Source: Actinacidiphila epipremni | GTDB taxonomy: Bacteria; Actinomycetota; Actinomycetes; Streptomycetales; Streptomycetaceae | Direction: 5' to 3' | Length of the DNA: 64,000 nt | Assembly (NCBI RefSeq): GCF_012034175.1 | Contig: NZ_JAATEJ010000012.1 | Location: 62,001-126,000, forward strand | In this document: positions 43,572 to 56,556 of the stretch, piece after piece | Numbering within the stretch: position 1 is the stretch's first letter | How the letters are laid out: each line of letters begins with the position of its first letter | The notes under the pieces: model-generated | The model's input: the letters and a program-made list of their open reading frames with translations, nothing else | The model's database searches: none | What the model was told of the DNA's origin: nothing | Made by a program: the position numbers and the translations under genes

Positions 43572-44570
43572 ATGGACGTCCTGGCCATGGGTGTGCAGCG
43601 CGACGAGCGACCGCTGCTGGAGGCCGCCTTCGCCGGGCGGCACGACATCCGGTGCCTGGACGTGTCGCTGACGGCCGAGACGCTGCCGCTGGCCGCGGGC
43701 TTCGAAGCCGTCTCCACCGGCGTCGACGCGGTGCTGGACGCCCCGGTGCTGGAGGGCCTGGTGCGCGGCGGCACCCGACTGGTCACCCAGCGCTCCACCG
43801 GCTACAACAACATCGACATCGCCCACGCCGAGCGGCTGGGCATGACGGTCGCCCGCGTCGCCGCCTACTCCCCGTATGCGGTCGCCGAGTTCGCCTGGAC
43901 GCTCGCGCTCGCCCTCAACCGCCGCATCGTCCGGGCCGCGAGCCGCACCCGCGACCTCGACTTCCGGCTCGACGGACTGCTCGGCCGGGACTTCCACGGC
44001 CGCACCGCCGGCGTCGTCGGCACCGGCCGGATCGGCACCGCCTTCACCGCCGTCGCCCGCGGCTTCGGCATGCGGCTGCTCGGCTGGGACATCACGCCCA
44101 ACCCGGCGTGCGAAGAACTCGGCATGCAGTACGTCGAACTGGACAGGCTCTTCCGGGAAGCGGACCTGCTCACCCTGCACATCCCGCTCGCGCCGTCCAC
44201 CCACCACCTGGTCGGCGCCCGCCGGCTGGCCGAGATGAAGGACGACGCGATCCTGGTCAACACCAGCCGCGGCGCCCTGATCGACTCCGCCGCGCTGGTC
44301 GACACGCTGCGCGAGGGCCGGCTCGGCGGGGTGGGGCTGGACCTGTACGAGGAGGAGGCCGGGGTCTTCTTCTACGACAAAGCCCTTGAGGTGATGACCG
44401 AGGACGTACTGACCCGGCTGCTGGCCCACCCCCGGGTGCTCATCGGTTCCCACCAGGCGTATTTCACGGTGGACGCCGTGCAGGAGATCGCCGCGGCGAC
44501 GCTGCGCAACGTCGACGACTACGTGGCCGGCCGGATCACCGAGAGCACCCTGATCCCGCGCAGTCCCTGA
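43572..44570 (+). CDS. D-2-hydroxyacid dehydrogenase (D-lactate dehydrogenase type)
   Basis: 332-aa NAD-dependent dehydrogenase. Rossmann motif GVVGTGRIGTAFTAVARGFGM with catalytic Arg in VNTSRGALID, Glu in DLYEEEAG and His in GSHQAYFT, as in the LdhA group. Likely reduces pyruvate to D-lactate; related hydroxyacids are possible. The ATG has AAGGAGGG 8 nt upstream. It is followed by pfkA with 42 bp spacing and is divergent from pta; both would handle pyruvate and acetyl-CoA overflow. Confidence 0.9.
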   Translation: MDVLAMGVQRDERPLLEAAFAGRHDIRCLDVSLTAETLPLAAGFEAVSTGVDAVLDAPVLEGLVRGGTRLVTQRSTGYNNIDIAHAERLGMTVARVAAYSPYAVAEFAWTLALALNRRIVRAASRTRDLDFRLDGLLGRDFHGRTAGVVGTGRIGTAFTAVARGFGMRLLGWDITPNPACEELGMQYVELDRLFREADLLTLHIPLAPSTHHLVGARRLAEMKDDAILVNTSRGALIDSAALVDTLREGRLGGVGLDLYEEEAGVFFYDKALEVMTEDVLTRLLAHPRVLIGSHQAYFTVDAVQEIAAATLRNVDDYVAGRITESTLIPRSP

Positions 44571-44612
44571 CCGCGCGCCGCACCACCGCCCTTCTTCGAT
44601 GGAGTGACCGCC

Positions 44613-45638
44613 ATGCGTATCGGAGTCCTCACCGCCGGCGGCGACTGCCCCGGCCTCAACGCCGTCATCCGCTCCGTCGTCCACCGTGCGGTGACCGGGC
44701 ACATGGACGAGGTCATCGGCTTCGAGGACGGTTTCGTCGGCCTGCTGGAGGGCCGCTACCGCCCGCTCGACCTCAACTCCGTCAGCGGCATCCTCGCCCG
44801 CGGCGGCACCGTGCTCGGCTCGGCCCGGCTGGAGCGCGACCGGCTGCGCGAGGCCGCCGCCAAGGCCGACGCGCTGTGCGCCCGCTACGGCCTGGACGTG
44901 CTGATCCCGATCGGCGGCGAGGGCACGCTCACCGCGGCCCGGATGCTCTCCGACGCCGGGATGCCGGTCGTCGGGGTGCCCAAGACCATCGACAACGACA
45001 TCAACGGCACCGACCGCACCTTCGGCTTCGACACCGCCGTGACCGTCGCGACCGAGGCGATCGACCGGCTCAAGACCACCGCGGAGTCGCACCAGCGGGT
45101 CATGGTGGTGGAGGTGATGGGCCGGCACGCCGGCTGGATCGCCCTGGAGGCCGGCATGGCCGGCGGCGCGCACGGCATCTGCGTCCCCGAGCGGCCCTTC
45201 GACCCCACCGACCTGGTCGGCATGGTCACCGAGCGCTTCACCCGCGGCAAGAAGTTCGCCGTCGTGTGCGTCGCCGAGGGCGCCCACCCGGCCAAGGACA
45301 CCATGGACTACGGCGTCGGCGAGATCGACAAGTTCGGCCACGAGCGCTTCCAGGGCATCGGCACGACACTGGCCCGCGAGCTGGAGCGGCGGCTCGGCAA
45401 GGAGGCCCGCCCGGTCATCCTCGGCCACGTCCAGCGCGGCGGCGTCCCCACCGCCTACGACCGCATCCTCGCCACCCGCTTCGGCTGGCACGCCGTCGAG
45501 GCCGCCCACAAGGGCGCCTTCGGCCACATGACCGCCCTCCACGGCACCCGCGTCGACATGGTCCCCCTCGCCGACGCGGTGACCTACCTCAAGACCGTCC
45601 CGGACGACCGGATGAACGAGGCGGAATCCGTCTTCTGA
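44613..45638 (+). CDS. pfkA: 6-phosphofructokinase
   Basis: 341-aa PfkA-family enzyme: MRIGVLTAGGDCPGLNAVIRSVV, LIPIGGEGTLTAARML, GVPKTIDNDINGTDRTFGFDTAV, EVMGRHAGWIALEAG and GHVQRGGVPTAYDRILATRFG. The family in actinobacteria is usually ATP-dependent; the residue pattern GGEGT fits that group but does not exclude pyrophosphate use. ATG 44613 has GGAG 9 nt upstream; the upstream GTG 44604 is less likely. Confidence 0.94.
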   Translation: MRIGVLTAGGDCPGLNAVIRSVVHRAVTGHMDEVIGFEDGFVGLLEGRYRPLDLNSVSGILARGGTVLGSARLERDRLREAAAKADALCARYGLDVLIPIGGEGTLTAARMLSDAGMPVVGVPKTIDNDINGTDRTFGFDTAVTVATEAIDRLKTTAESHQRVMVVEVMGRHAGWIALEAGMAGGAHGICVPERPFDPTDLVGMVTERFTRGKKFAVVCVAEGAHPAKDTMDYGVGEIDKFGHERFQGIGTTLARELERRLGKEARPVILGHVQRGGVPTAYDRILATRFGWHAVEAAHKGAFGHMTALHGTRVDMVPLADAVTYLKTVPDDRMNEAESVF

Positions 45639-45652
45639 GCCCATGCCCTACC

Positions 45653-45692
45653 GCCGCAGGGGGTACGGTCCCGGCGCCGTGCCCCCTGCGGC
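45653..45692. terminator. Bidirectional terminator after pfkA
   Basis: Arms 45653-45668 and 45677-45692 form a 16-bp stem with one G-T wobble around an 8-nt loop. It separates convergent pfkA and the 45703 gene. Confidence 0.8.
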
Positions 45693-45702
45693 GAGCCGCC
45701 CC

Positions 45703-45915
45703 CTACATCAGGTGCACCTCCACGCTGAAGCCCGTCGCCAGGACGTCGTTCAGGTGCCGGGCGTGGGCGCCGAGGGCCTGTTGTGCGTTTGTGCCCTCGG
45801 CGGTCAGGGTCAGCTGCACGTAGTCGTCGGCGTCCGCCGTGTCGTCCCCGCAGATGCAGCAGCGCAGCCGCTCGGAGACATACAGCGGCTCGGGGCCGCC
45901 GTCCACCACACTCAT
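45703..45915 (-). CDS. Small Cys/His protein, last gene of WXG100-like cluster
   Basis: 70-aa protein (MSVVDGGPEPLYVSERLRCCICGDDTADADDYVQLTLTAEG...). It has a CCICG motif (Cys19, Cys20, Cys22) and a GAHARHL motif (His51, His54) that may bind zinc. The ATG overlaps the stop of the large upstream gene by 4 nt. Position directly after a probable secreted effector makes an immunity role conceivable, but nothing in its sequence proves it. Confidence 0.75.
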   Translation of the reverse strand: MSVVDGGPEPLYVSERLRCCICGDDTADADDYVQLTLTAEGTNAQQALGAHARHLNDVLATGFSVEVHLM

Positions 45916-47294
45916 GACCACTTCCCGCTCTCGATCTTGTTCTGTACGTACCGCTCGGTGGCGTCCTTGAGCACCGTCGTGGGCGCCCCGCTGGGGTTGG
46001 ACAGGTCGCGGACGACCACATCGTACGTACCGTTGCCGTTGTCCAGGATGCGCACCATCTGGCCGTCGTCCTGGATGTAGAGGTCGCCGTTCTTCCAGAC
46101 GTGGTCGACGTCCACCCCGCGCTGGCCGACCCGGTTGGTGCCGTGCACGTCCCGGCCGCCGGTGTTGCCGCCGCCCTGCGGGTCCTCCGGGGGCGGGTCG
46201 CCGCCGCCGGTCGTCGTCGGCGGCTTGCCGCCTCCGCCGCCTCCGCCGCCCCCGCTGCGGGACTCCGCGGAAGCCATCTCGCGGTCCAGCGCCTGGCTGA
46301 CCTCGGTGGTCTCGGCGTCCACTGCCTCGACCTCGGGCACCTCCTCGGCGGCCGAGGCGAGCACCGTCTCCAGCTCCGCGATGCCCTCGGCGGCGTAGTC
46401 GGCCATCGCGGCGTCCAGGATGCCGTCGACGGAGGCGAAGAGGGCCGCCGCCTCGCCGGCGTCCAGGGCGGCGGCGCCCGCGTCGGAGCCGCCGAGGGTG
46501 AAGACCGTGCCGAGGATGCCCACCGCGGTCGTCAGGCCGATCGCGATACCGGCCTCGCTCACCTTGTGCTCGAACTCGCTGTGCGCGTGGTCGATCGCCT
46601 GCGCGAACTTGTCGCACACCGCCGCGAGTCTGGTGCACGCCAGGTGCGCGGTGGACAGCGGCGCCATGCCGCCGGGGTCGGAGGTGTGCCAGATCCGCCC
46701 CCAGAAGCCGGCCATCGCGATGATCGCGTTGCCCGAGTTGTAGTCCGTGATGGCCTGCACCTGCAGGTGCAGGCTCGTGCCGAGGTTGTTGAGGTCGGTC
46801 GCGGCGGCACGGAAGGCGGTCGCGGCGTCGCGCAGCCGGTCCTGGTGCCCGTTCGCCCAGTATTTGTCCAGCGGCGGTGGCCAGTGGTTGCTGCCGGCGC
46901 CGATCGCGGAGGGCGGGTCGGGGTAGAGGACGTCGTCGATCACGCCGGGCCACGGGTACTGCTGGAGCGGCTTCTTGGCCGCGCGGGGGTTGGAGTGGTG
47001 GTCGGCCTTGAGGTAGTTGTTCGCGGTGCGCACCAGGCCGTCCGCGGACTGGCCGATCGCGCGGACCGCGGCCGACAGCGTACGGAAGAGCGCCTTGACC
47101 GCCGGGTCGTAGCTCTTGGCGAACTGCTTGCCGTACTTGTCGTCGCCCGCCATGCCGGCCGCCGCCCGCAGCGCGTCGCCGAGGGTGTCGGCGATACCGT
47201 CCAGCCGGGTCTGCCCGCCGGCGAAAGTCGTCGCCGCGGCGTTCAGGTCCGAGGGCGTGACGTCGATCGGGCCGGTCGGCTCGCCGAAACTCAC
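45912..47294 (-). CDS. WXG100/LXG-like secreted effector candidate
   Basis: 460-aa protein with a long helical N-terminal domain (about 1-340) like PPE/LXG or WXG proteins (SFGEPTGPIDVTPSDLNAAATTFAGGQTRLDGIADTLGDALRAA), a Gly-rich linker (about 345-380, a run of nine Gly, then Pro/Thr/Asp) and a small C-terminal domain of 80 residues from RDVHGTNRVGQRGVDVDHVW to the end (charged, beta-rich, ends VQNKIESGKWS). This is the layout of polymorphic toxins: export domain, linker, variable tip. The GTG start overlaps the previous gene by 4 nt. The C-terminal activity is not recognised. Confidence 0.75.
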   Translation of the reverse strand: MSFGEPTGPIDVTPSDLNAAATTFAGGQTRLDGIADTLGDALRAAAGMAGDDKYGKQFAKSYDPAVKALFRTLSAAVRAIGQSADGLVRTANNYLKADHHSNPRAAKKPLQQYPWPGVIDDVLYPDPPSAIGAGSNHWPPPLDKYWANGHQDRLRDAATAFRAAATDLNNLGTSLHLQVQAITDYNSGNAIIAMAGFWGRIWHTSDPGGMAPLSTAHLACTRLAAVCDKFAQAIDHAHSEFEHKVSEAGIAIGLTTAVGILGTVFTLGGSDAGAAALDAGEAAALFASVDGILDAAMADYAAEGIAELETVLASAAEEVPEVEAVDAETTEVSQALDREMASAESRSGGGGGGGGGKPPTTTGGGDPPPEDPQGGGNTGGRDVHGTNRVGQRGVDVDHVWKNGDLYIQDDGQMVRILDNGNGTYDVVVRDLSNPSGAPTTVLKDATERYVQNKIESGKWS

Positions 47295-47593
47295 GAGCGG
47301 CCCCCGCCCCAGATCCGCAGGTTCGCCGTCTCGGCGGCGTGGTAGTTGCCGTGCGCGGTACCCGTGACGTGATGCATGTCCTTGAGCGCCTGGTGCAGAT
47401 CCGCCGACGCCTTGCGCCACTGCGCGAAGACCGAGCCGAAGCGGTTGCGGGCCTCGCCCTCCCAGGACTTCTCGAAGCGCTTCATGCCCGCGTCCAGCTG
47501 CGTCAGCAGCTCTTCGAGGTCGTCGGCCTTGCCGCCGAGCTCGGTCGACAGCTCGGCCAGCGTGGCCAGTTCCACCTTCAGCCGGGAGGTCAC
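47291..47593 (-). CDS. WXG100-family protein
   Basis: 100-aa helical hairpin protein with the WXG turn KSWEGEARNRFGSVFAQW near residue 43. WXG100 proteins are substrates or partners of ESX/type VII secretion. It overlaps the genes on both sides by 4 nt, so translation is coupled. No EccC-type ATPase is found in this window, so secretion would depend on a system elsewhere. Confidence 0.82.
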   Translation of the reverse strand: MTSRLKVELATLAELSTELGGKADDLEELLTQLDAGMKRFEKSWEGEARNRFGSVFAQWRKASADLHQALKDMHHVTGTAHGNYHAAETANLRIWGGGRS

Positions 47594-47949
47594 AGGTCCG
47601 CCACCCGGCTGCGCGGCTGCCCGGCCGGCGGCGCCGCCGGCGGATCGACGTGCAGCTTGCGGAAGTCCTCCAGCGTCTGGAGGTCCTGCTCGCTGAAGCC
47701 GTCCCGGCTCAGCTCGACGGCCTCCCGTACGAAGGCCAGCGTCCGGCGGACCGTGCCGGTGTCACCGGTCACCCGCCGGTGGATGTCGTGGTATTCCGAC
47801 GCCGCGTCGGACAGCCAGCACTCCTCCGCGGTCTCCGCGAGCGCCGTCAGCCGGCGCTCCAGCGCCTCCAACAGGCCCTCGGCCTCGCTCATGCTCCCCG
47901 CCAGGCTCGTCAGGTCCTGCGAGGTGAGCTTCAGCAGCGGCTCCGTCAT
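47590..47949 (-). CDS. WXG100-like helical protein
   Basis: 119-aa protein, almost all alpha-helical, MTEPLLKLTSQDLTSLAGSMSEAEGLLEALERRLTALAETAEECWLSDAASEYHDIHRRVTGD, with a W-x-S turn at Trp45 where WXG is expected. Probably the partner of the downstream WXG100 protein (heterodimer), by analogy with EsxA/B. The ATG has GGGAGG 7 nt upstream; it is the first gene of the cluster. Confidence 0.77.
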   Translation of the reverse strand: MTEPLLKLTSQDLTSLAGSMSEAEGLLEALERRLTALAETAEECWLSDAASEYHDIHRRVTGDTGTVRRTLAFVREAVELSRDGFSEQDLQTLEDFRKLHVDPPAAPPAGQPRSRVADL

Positions 47950-48070
47950 GGGCCACCTCCCCCGTATGTCCCCCGTGGCACTCCTGCTCCGATCCTGGCA
48001 CCGGTGCACCCCCGGGCGGCGGGGTAGCGCCGCCAAGACGCGGCAAAGGACTTCCCCGCACACGGCAAAA

Positions 48071-48101
48071 CCGCGGACCCGGTCAACTGCCGGGCCCGCG
48101 G
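48071..48101 (-). terminator. glgB terminator
   Basis: Stem 48071-48082 with 48090-48101 (12 bp, one wobble) and 7-nt loop, followed on the minus strand by TTTT. It lies 17 bp after the glgB stop. Confidence 0.75.
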
Positions 48102-48117
48102 CGGGGATTGCGTTACG

Positions 48118-50679
48118 TCAGCTGCGCTCGGGCCTGAGCCACACCGTCGCCAGCGGCGGCAGCGTCAGCACCAGGGTGTGCGGGCGGCCCTGGTACGGGA
48201 CCGGCTCGGTCTTGACCTGGTCCGGCAGGCTCACCCCGCTGCCGCCGTAGCGCACCTCGTCGGTGTTCAGCACCGGCGTCCACAGGGCGGCGGGGGAGCC
48301 CAGCCGGTAGCCGTGCCGGACGACCGGGGAGAAGTTGCTGACGCACATCAGCGGTTCGCCCGCGGTGTCGAAGCGCAGGAAGGCGAAGACGTTGTCCTCG
48401 GCGGCGCCGCCGTCGACCCACTCGAAGCCCGCCGGGTCGGTGTCGCGCTGCCACAGCGCGGGCGTGGCCCGGTAGACCCGGTTGAGGTCGCGCACCAGGT
48501 CCTGCACACCGCGGTGGTCGCCGGCCGCGGAGTAGCCGGGGTCCAGCAGCCACCAGTCCGGGCCGTTCTCGTGCGACCACTCGCCGCCCTGTGCGAACTC
48601 CTGGCCCATGAAGAGCAGTTGCTTGCCGGGGTGGGACCACATGAAGCCGAGGTAGGCGCGGTCGGTGGCCCGCTGCTGCCACCAGTCGCCGGGTGCCTTG
48701 CTCACCAGCGAGCCCTTGCCGTGCACGACCTCGTCGTGCGAGATCGGCAGCACGTAGTTCTCGCTGTACGCGTACACCATCGAGAACGTCATCTCGTTGT
48801 GGTGGTACTTGCGGTGCACCGGCTCGTGCGCGAGGTAGCCCAGCGAGTCGTGCATCCAGCCCATGTTCCACTTCAGGCCAAAGCCGAGGCCGCCGAAGCC
48901 GGTGTGGCCCACATGGTGGGTCGCGCGCGTCACGCCGTCCCACGCGGTGGACTCCTCGGCGATCGTCACGACGCCGGGGCAGCGGCGGTAGACGGTGGCG
49001 TTCATCTCCTGGAGGAAGGCGACCGCGTCCAGGTTCTCCCGGCCGCCGTACGCGTTGGGCAGCCAGTCGCCGCCCTCGCGTGAGTAGTCCAGGTAGAGCA
49101 TCGAGGCGACGGCGTCCACGCGCAGGCCGTCGATGTGGAAGTCCTCGCACCAGTACACGGCGTTGGCGACCAGGAAGTTGCGCACCTCGGTGCGGCCGAA
49201 GTCGAACTCCAGGGTGCCCCAGTCCGGGTGCTCGGCGCGCCGCGGGTCGGCCGGCTCGTACAGCGGCTCGCCGTCGAAGCGGGCCAGCGCCCAGTCGTCC
49301 TTGGGGAAGTGCGCGGGCACCCAGTCCATGATCACGCCGATGCCGGCGCGGTGCAGGGCGTCGACCAGGGAGCGGAAGTCGTCCGGCGAGCCGAGGGCGG
49401 GCATCGGGGCGTAGTACGAGGTGACCTGGTAGCCCCATGATCCGCTGAACGGGTGAGCGGCGACCGGCATCAGCTCCACGTGCGTGAAGCCGAGGTCCTT
49501 CACGTACGCGGGCAGGACGTCCGCGAGCTCGCGGTAGCCCAGGCCCGGGCGCCACGAGGGGAGGTGGACCTCGTAGACGGAGAAGGGGGCGCGGTGCACG
49601 GGGGTGTCGGCGCGGTGCTCCATCCAGGCGGTGTCGGCCCACTCGTACGCGGAGTCCGTCACGACCGAGGCGGTCGCCGGCGGCACCTCGCAGGCCCGGG
49701 CCATCGGGTCGGCCTTGAGCTGGTGGGAGCCGTCGCGGCGGGTGATCTCGTATTTGTACGCGGTGCCGGGCCCGACGCCGGGCACGAACAGCTCCCACAC
49801 GCCGGAGGAACCGAGGCTGCGCATCGGCAGGGACGTGCCGTCCCAGTACGTGAAGTCCGCGGCGAGCCGCACGCCGCGGGCGTTCGGGGCCCAGACGGCG
49901 AACCGGGTGCCGGTGGCTCCGCCGTGGGTCATCACGCGCGAGCCGAGCGCTTTCCAGAGCTGTTCGTGGCGGCCCTCGTGGATGAGGTGGATGTCGAGCT
50001 CGCCGAGTGAGGGCAGGAAGCGGTAGGGGTCGTCGACGAGGACCACGGCCTCGTCGTACGTGACCTCGAGCCGGTACGCGCCGGCGTCCGCCTGCGGCAG
50101 CAGCACGGAGAAGAGCCCGTCCCCCTCGGACCCGAGGTCGACCTTGCGCCCGTCCTCGCCGACGAACCGCACGCCCCGCGCGAACGGTTTGAGCGCCCGC
50201 ACCCTGACGCCTCCCGCTTCGGGGTGCGCCCCGAGCACGCCATGCGGATCATGATGCTCCCCCTCCACCAACCTCCGCCGATCCTCCCCCCCGAGGGTGC
50301 CTTCGCGTCCGGGGCTTCGCCCCTCGGGCGTCCCCCCGGCGGGGGTGCCTTCGGCGTCGGACGCGAGCTTTTCAGGGGCGCGTGGGGGTACCTCCCGGGC
50401 GGAGCTCCGGGGGAGAACGGAGCGCTCAGCCGAGTCGTCGGCGCGCGTCGTCACCGGCCGGGAGGGGCTGTTGCTGTCGTTTCCGGACCACCGGCCGGTG
50501 GGTGGTTGCTCGCGCAGTTCCCCGCGCCCCTGGTGGTTGCCGCCCGCGGCAGAGGCCGGCTCCCGGGGGGCGCCCCGGAGGGGCGCGGAGGTCCCCGAAG
50601 CGGCGGGGTGCGGGGTGGTGGCGTCGTAGCCGCGGGCTGCGGCCTCGGAAAGAGCACCTGGCTTCGGTTCGGGGGTCAC
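48118..50679 (-). CDS. glgB: 1,4-alpha-glucan branching enzyme
   Basis: 853-aa GH13 branching enzyme that makes alpha-1,6 branches. From about residue 135 it is canonical: [15 protein letters not shown] (CBM48), [26 protein letters not shown], nucleophile Asp in [25 protein letters not shown], acid Glu in TIAEESTAW and [19 protein letters not shown]. Residues 1-135 are low complexity and contain two interspersed repeats translated in frame ([22 protein letters not shown]). The typical enzyme is about 730-770 aa, so this N-terminus is long. GTG 50679 has AGGAG 8-9 nt upstream; the ATG-free extension may be shorter if a later start is used. Confidence 0.93.
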   Translation of the reverse strand: MTPEPKPGALSEAAARGYDATTPHPAASGTSAPLRGAPREPASAAGGNHQGRGELREQPPTGRWSGNDSNSPSRPVTTRADDSAERSVLPRSSAREVPPRAPEKLASDAEGTPAGGTPEGRSPGREGTLGGEDRRRLVEGEHHDPHGVLGAHPEAGGVRVRALKPFARGVRFVGEDGRKVDLGSEGDGLFSVLLPQADAGAYRLEVTYDEAVVLVDDPYRFLPSLGELDIHLIHEGRHEQLWKALGSRVMTHGGATGTRFAVWAPNARGVRLAADFTYWDGTSLPMRSLGSSGVWELFVPGVGPGTAYKYEITRRDGSHQLKADPMARACEVPPATASVVTDSAYEWADTAWMEHRADTPVHRAPFSVYEVHLPSWRPGLGYRELADVLPAYVKDLGFTHVELMPVAAHPFSGSWGYQVTSYYAPMPALGSPDDFRSLVDALHRAGIGVIMDWVPAHFPKDDWALARFDGEPLYEPADPRRAEHPDWGTLEFDFGRTEVRNFLVANAVYWCEDFHIDGLRVDAVASMLYLDYSREGGDWLPNAYGGRENLDAVAFLQEMNATVYRRCPGVVTIAEESTAWDGVTRATHHVGHTGFGGLGFGLKWNMGWMHDSLGYLAHEPVHRKYHHNEMTFSMVYAYSENYVLPISHDEVVHGKGSLVSKAPGDWWQQRATDRAYLGFMWSHPGKQLLFMGQEFAQGGEWSHENGPDWWLLDPGYSAAGDHRGVQDLVRDLNRVYRATPALWQRDTDPAGFEWVDGGAAEDNVFAFLRFDTAGEPLMCVSNFSPVVRHGYRLGSPAALWTPVLNTDEVRYGGSGVSLPDQVKTEPVPYQGRPHTLVLTLPPLATVWLRPERS
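50368..50531. repeat. Interspersed repeats within the glgB 5-prime region
   Basis: Contains CTTTTCAGGGGCGCG (50368-50382), the GGGGGTACCTCCCGGGCG stem-loop element (50384-50415) and the reverse complement of the 19-kb repeat core (50512-50531, GCGCAGTTCCCCGCGCCCCT). The three lie within the predicted N-terminal extension of glgB. Confidence 0.75.
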
Positions 50680-50738
50680 GGAAACTTCTCCTCGTACGGT
50701 CGGGCAGGGTTCGGGGGAGTGCGGCCCTACGTCAAGAG

Positions 50739-52442
50739 CTACGTGGTCGAGGCCAACCGCGCGAGCGCGGAAAGCGGGATCGGCAGCCAGGCCGGCCGGT
50801 GCCTGGCCTCGTAGCGCGCCTCGTAGACGGCCTTGTCCGTCTCGAAGGCCCGTATCAGCACGGGCTGCTCGCGCGGGTCGGTCCCGGCGACCTGCGCGTA
50901 GCCGGTGCAGTAGGCGTCGCGGTGCCGGTCGGCCCAGGGGCCGTTGCCGCTGTGGTGGGCGGCGTAGTCGAAGGAGCGCAGCATGCCGGCGACGTCCTGC
51001 ACCGGCGGCGCCGGCTTGCGCCGTTCGGCGAGCGGCCGGGCCGGCTCGCCCTCGAAGTCGATGAGCACCCACTGCCCGTCGGGCCCGCGCAGCGCCTGGC
51101 CGAGGTGCAGGTCGCCGTGGATGCGCTGGGCCGTGACGGGTGCATCCGTACGGGTGATGGCGGCGAGCCGGGCGAGGTCGTCGTACGCGGAGCGCAGCGC
51201 GCCGGCGTAGGGGCGTACCGCCGGGACCTCCGCGGCGGTCTCGTCGAGCCGGCGCGTCATGCCGGCGGCGATGCGCTCCAGCGCGGCGCCGTCCAGCGCC
51301 CGTACCGGCAGCGCGGCGGCGAGCGAGGCGTGCACCTCGGCGGTGGCGCGGCCGAGCGCCGCGGCCTCGGAGCGGAAGTCGCCGTCCTCGGCGACGGAGG
51401 CCAGGGCCAGCGCCCAGCCGTCCGCGGAGCCGGGCAGGAAGCGCTGGAGCACGCCGAGCGTGGCGGGCTCCTCGGCGTCCGGGTCCGGCCCGGCCGGCAG
51501 CGACTCGAACCACGCGACGGGCTCGGCCACCCGCCGCGAGCCGGCCCGGGCCAGCGCGAGGGTCAGCTCCAGGTCGGGGTTGGTGCCCGGCGAGACGCGG
51601 CGGAAGAGCTTGAGGATGAAGGCGTCGCCGTAGACGACCGAGGTGTTGGACTGCTCGGCGGTGGACACGCGCGGCGCCAGGCCCGGCGGGAAGCCGGCGT
51701 GCGGCTCGGCGGTGAAGCGCAGCCGGCCGGCGCGGCCGGGCAGGCTCAGGCGTTCCAGCAGCAGCGCGGCCAGCCGCGGGTCGTGCGGGGCGTCGTAGAG
51801 CGTCAGGCCGTCGTACGGGCCGCCCACCGCGGGGCCCAGCGCCGAGCGGATCAGCGCGGAGGGCAGCAGCGGGTGCGCCCCGAGGAGCAGTTGGTAGCAG
51901 TCGGCGGGCCGGCCGGGCTGCTCGACGTCGACCAGCACGTGCAGCAGCCCCAGCGGCCCGAGGCGCCCCCCGGGCGGCATCAGCTCGGTCGCGGCGGCCA
52001 GCCGGAACCCCTGGATCGGCAGCCCCTTCCCGGCGAACCACCGCTGCCGCGGCAACCACCCCCGCAGCAGCGGGTCGAGCGACCGCAGCAACCCCGCCTC
52101 CGGCGCGGCCGGACGCGCCCCGCCCGGCGCGGCAGAAGCGGTCGTCCCCGGCGCGGCAGGGGTATCCGTGCCCTGCGCGGCAGTGCGCGAGCCTCCCGCC
52201 CCCGGGGTGGCCGAAGCCGTCCCCGGCGCGGCAGGGCCGTGCGCTGACGCGGCCGGCGTCGCGGGAGCGCGCCCGCCCGGCGTCGCTGCGCCGACCGGCC
52301 CCGGCGCGGCGGCGCCGACGGAGCCCGGCGCGGCAGGAGTCGGGCTCGGGGCGGCGGGAGTCGGGCTCGGCGCGGCGGGCGACGGGTCCGGCGGAGGCGG
52401 CGTAGTAGTAGAAGGAACGCGGGTCCAGGAGCTGTCCGACAT
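50739..52442 (-). CDS. mak: Maltokinase (Pep2/Mak)
   Basis: 567-aa kinase that phosphorylates maltose (from TreS) to maltose 1-phosphate, the donor for GlgE. Folded part from about residue 115: [53 protein letters not shown] (catalytic Asp) and [17 protein letters not shown] (metal Asp). Residues 12-110 are an Ala/Pro/Gly/Ser-rich linker with imperfect repeats, missing in shorter homologues. ATG 52442 has AAAGGA 5 nt upstream. It is 59 bp upstream of glgB and probably cotranscribed. Confidence 0.92.
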   Translation of the reverse strand: MSDSSWTRVPSTTTPPPPDPSPAAPSPTPAAPSPTPAAPGSVGAAAPGPVGAATPGGRAPATPAASAHGPAAPGTASATPGAGGSRTAAQGTDTPAAPGTTASAAPGGARPAAPEAGLLRSLDPLLRGWLPRQRWFAGKGLPIQGFRLAAATELMPPGGRLGPLGLLHVLVDVEQPGRPADCYQLLLGAHPLLPSALIRSALGPAVGGPYDGLTLYDAPHDPRLAALLLERLSLPGRAGRLRFTAEPHAGFPPGLAPRVSTAEQSNTSVVYGDAFILKLFRRVSPGTNPDLELTLALARAGSRRVAEPVAWFESLPAGPDPDAEEPATLGVLQRFLPGSADGWALALASVAEDGDFRSEAAALGRATAEVHASLAAALPVRALDGAALERIAAGMTRRLDETAAEVPAVRPYAGALRSAYDDLARLAAITRTDAPVTAQRIHGDLHLGQALRGPDGQWVLIDFEGEPARPLAERRKPAPPVQDVAGMLRSFDYAAHHSGNGPWADRHRDAYCTGYAQVAGTDPREQPVLIRAFETDKAVYEARYEARHRPAWLPIPLSALARLASTT

Positions 52443-52841
52443 GACGTCCTTTCCCCGGGGAGTCGCGCACCGCGCCGCTTCGGAGCGCGGCGGGGGCGCC
52501 AGCCTCCCGGATGACGGGTTCGGGCTGTCCGGCGACACGGGGAGCCTGCCCCGGGCGGGTGACAGGAAACCGCCGTACGGCCCGCCCGCGTAACAGTCCG
52601 GTTGCCACTTCGCGCAACCGTCGCGTGGCCGGCCCGGCGGGGCCTGGCGTACTGCGTGGGACGGAGAGTCCGGGGAAGTCGGGTACGCCGGATATGCGGC
52701 TGGATTTCTCTGGATCCTGCCAAAGGTGCGTCAGGCCCGCTACTCGGGCGCACACGTGGTGGCCGCCCGGCGGACGGCAGACAGCCGGCGGGCGACCGGC
52801 GCACGGCCGGCAGCCGAGGGCACAGGCCCGGCGAAGGCGGC
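52443..52841. other. Intergenic region upstream of mak
   Basis: About 399 bp between the treS hairpin and the mak start. It probably carries the mak-glgB promoter. No gene with coding bias is seen. Near 52597-52620 the sequence GGTTGCCACTTCGCGCAACC forms an imperfect stem. Confidence 0.5.
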
Positions 52842-52871
52842 GCGGGGGGCCGGCACATCCCGGCCCCCCGC
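52842..52871 (-). terminator. treS terminator hairpin
   Basis: Perfect 12-bp stem (GCGGGGGGCCGG, 52842-52853, with 52860-52871) and 6-nt loop, only 2 bp beyond the treS stop. It would separate glgE-treS from mak-glgB. Confidence 0.85.
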
Positions 52872-52873
52872 CG

Positions 52874-56556
<3,683 letters not shown>

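Noticed and set aside
41124..45644. Very long minus-strand frame continuing upstream of ackA to about 45644
   Set aside because: It crosses pta, the dehydrogenase and pfkA in other frames. Only the last 423 codons (AckA) are protein-like.
50680..52755. Upstream extension of the glgB frame into mak
   Set aside because: No family similarity; the mak gene reads in a different frame and glgB has a good ribosome site at 50679.
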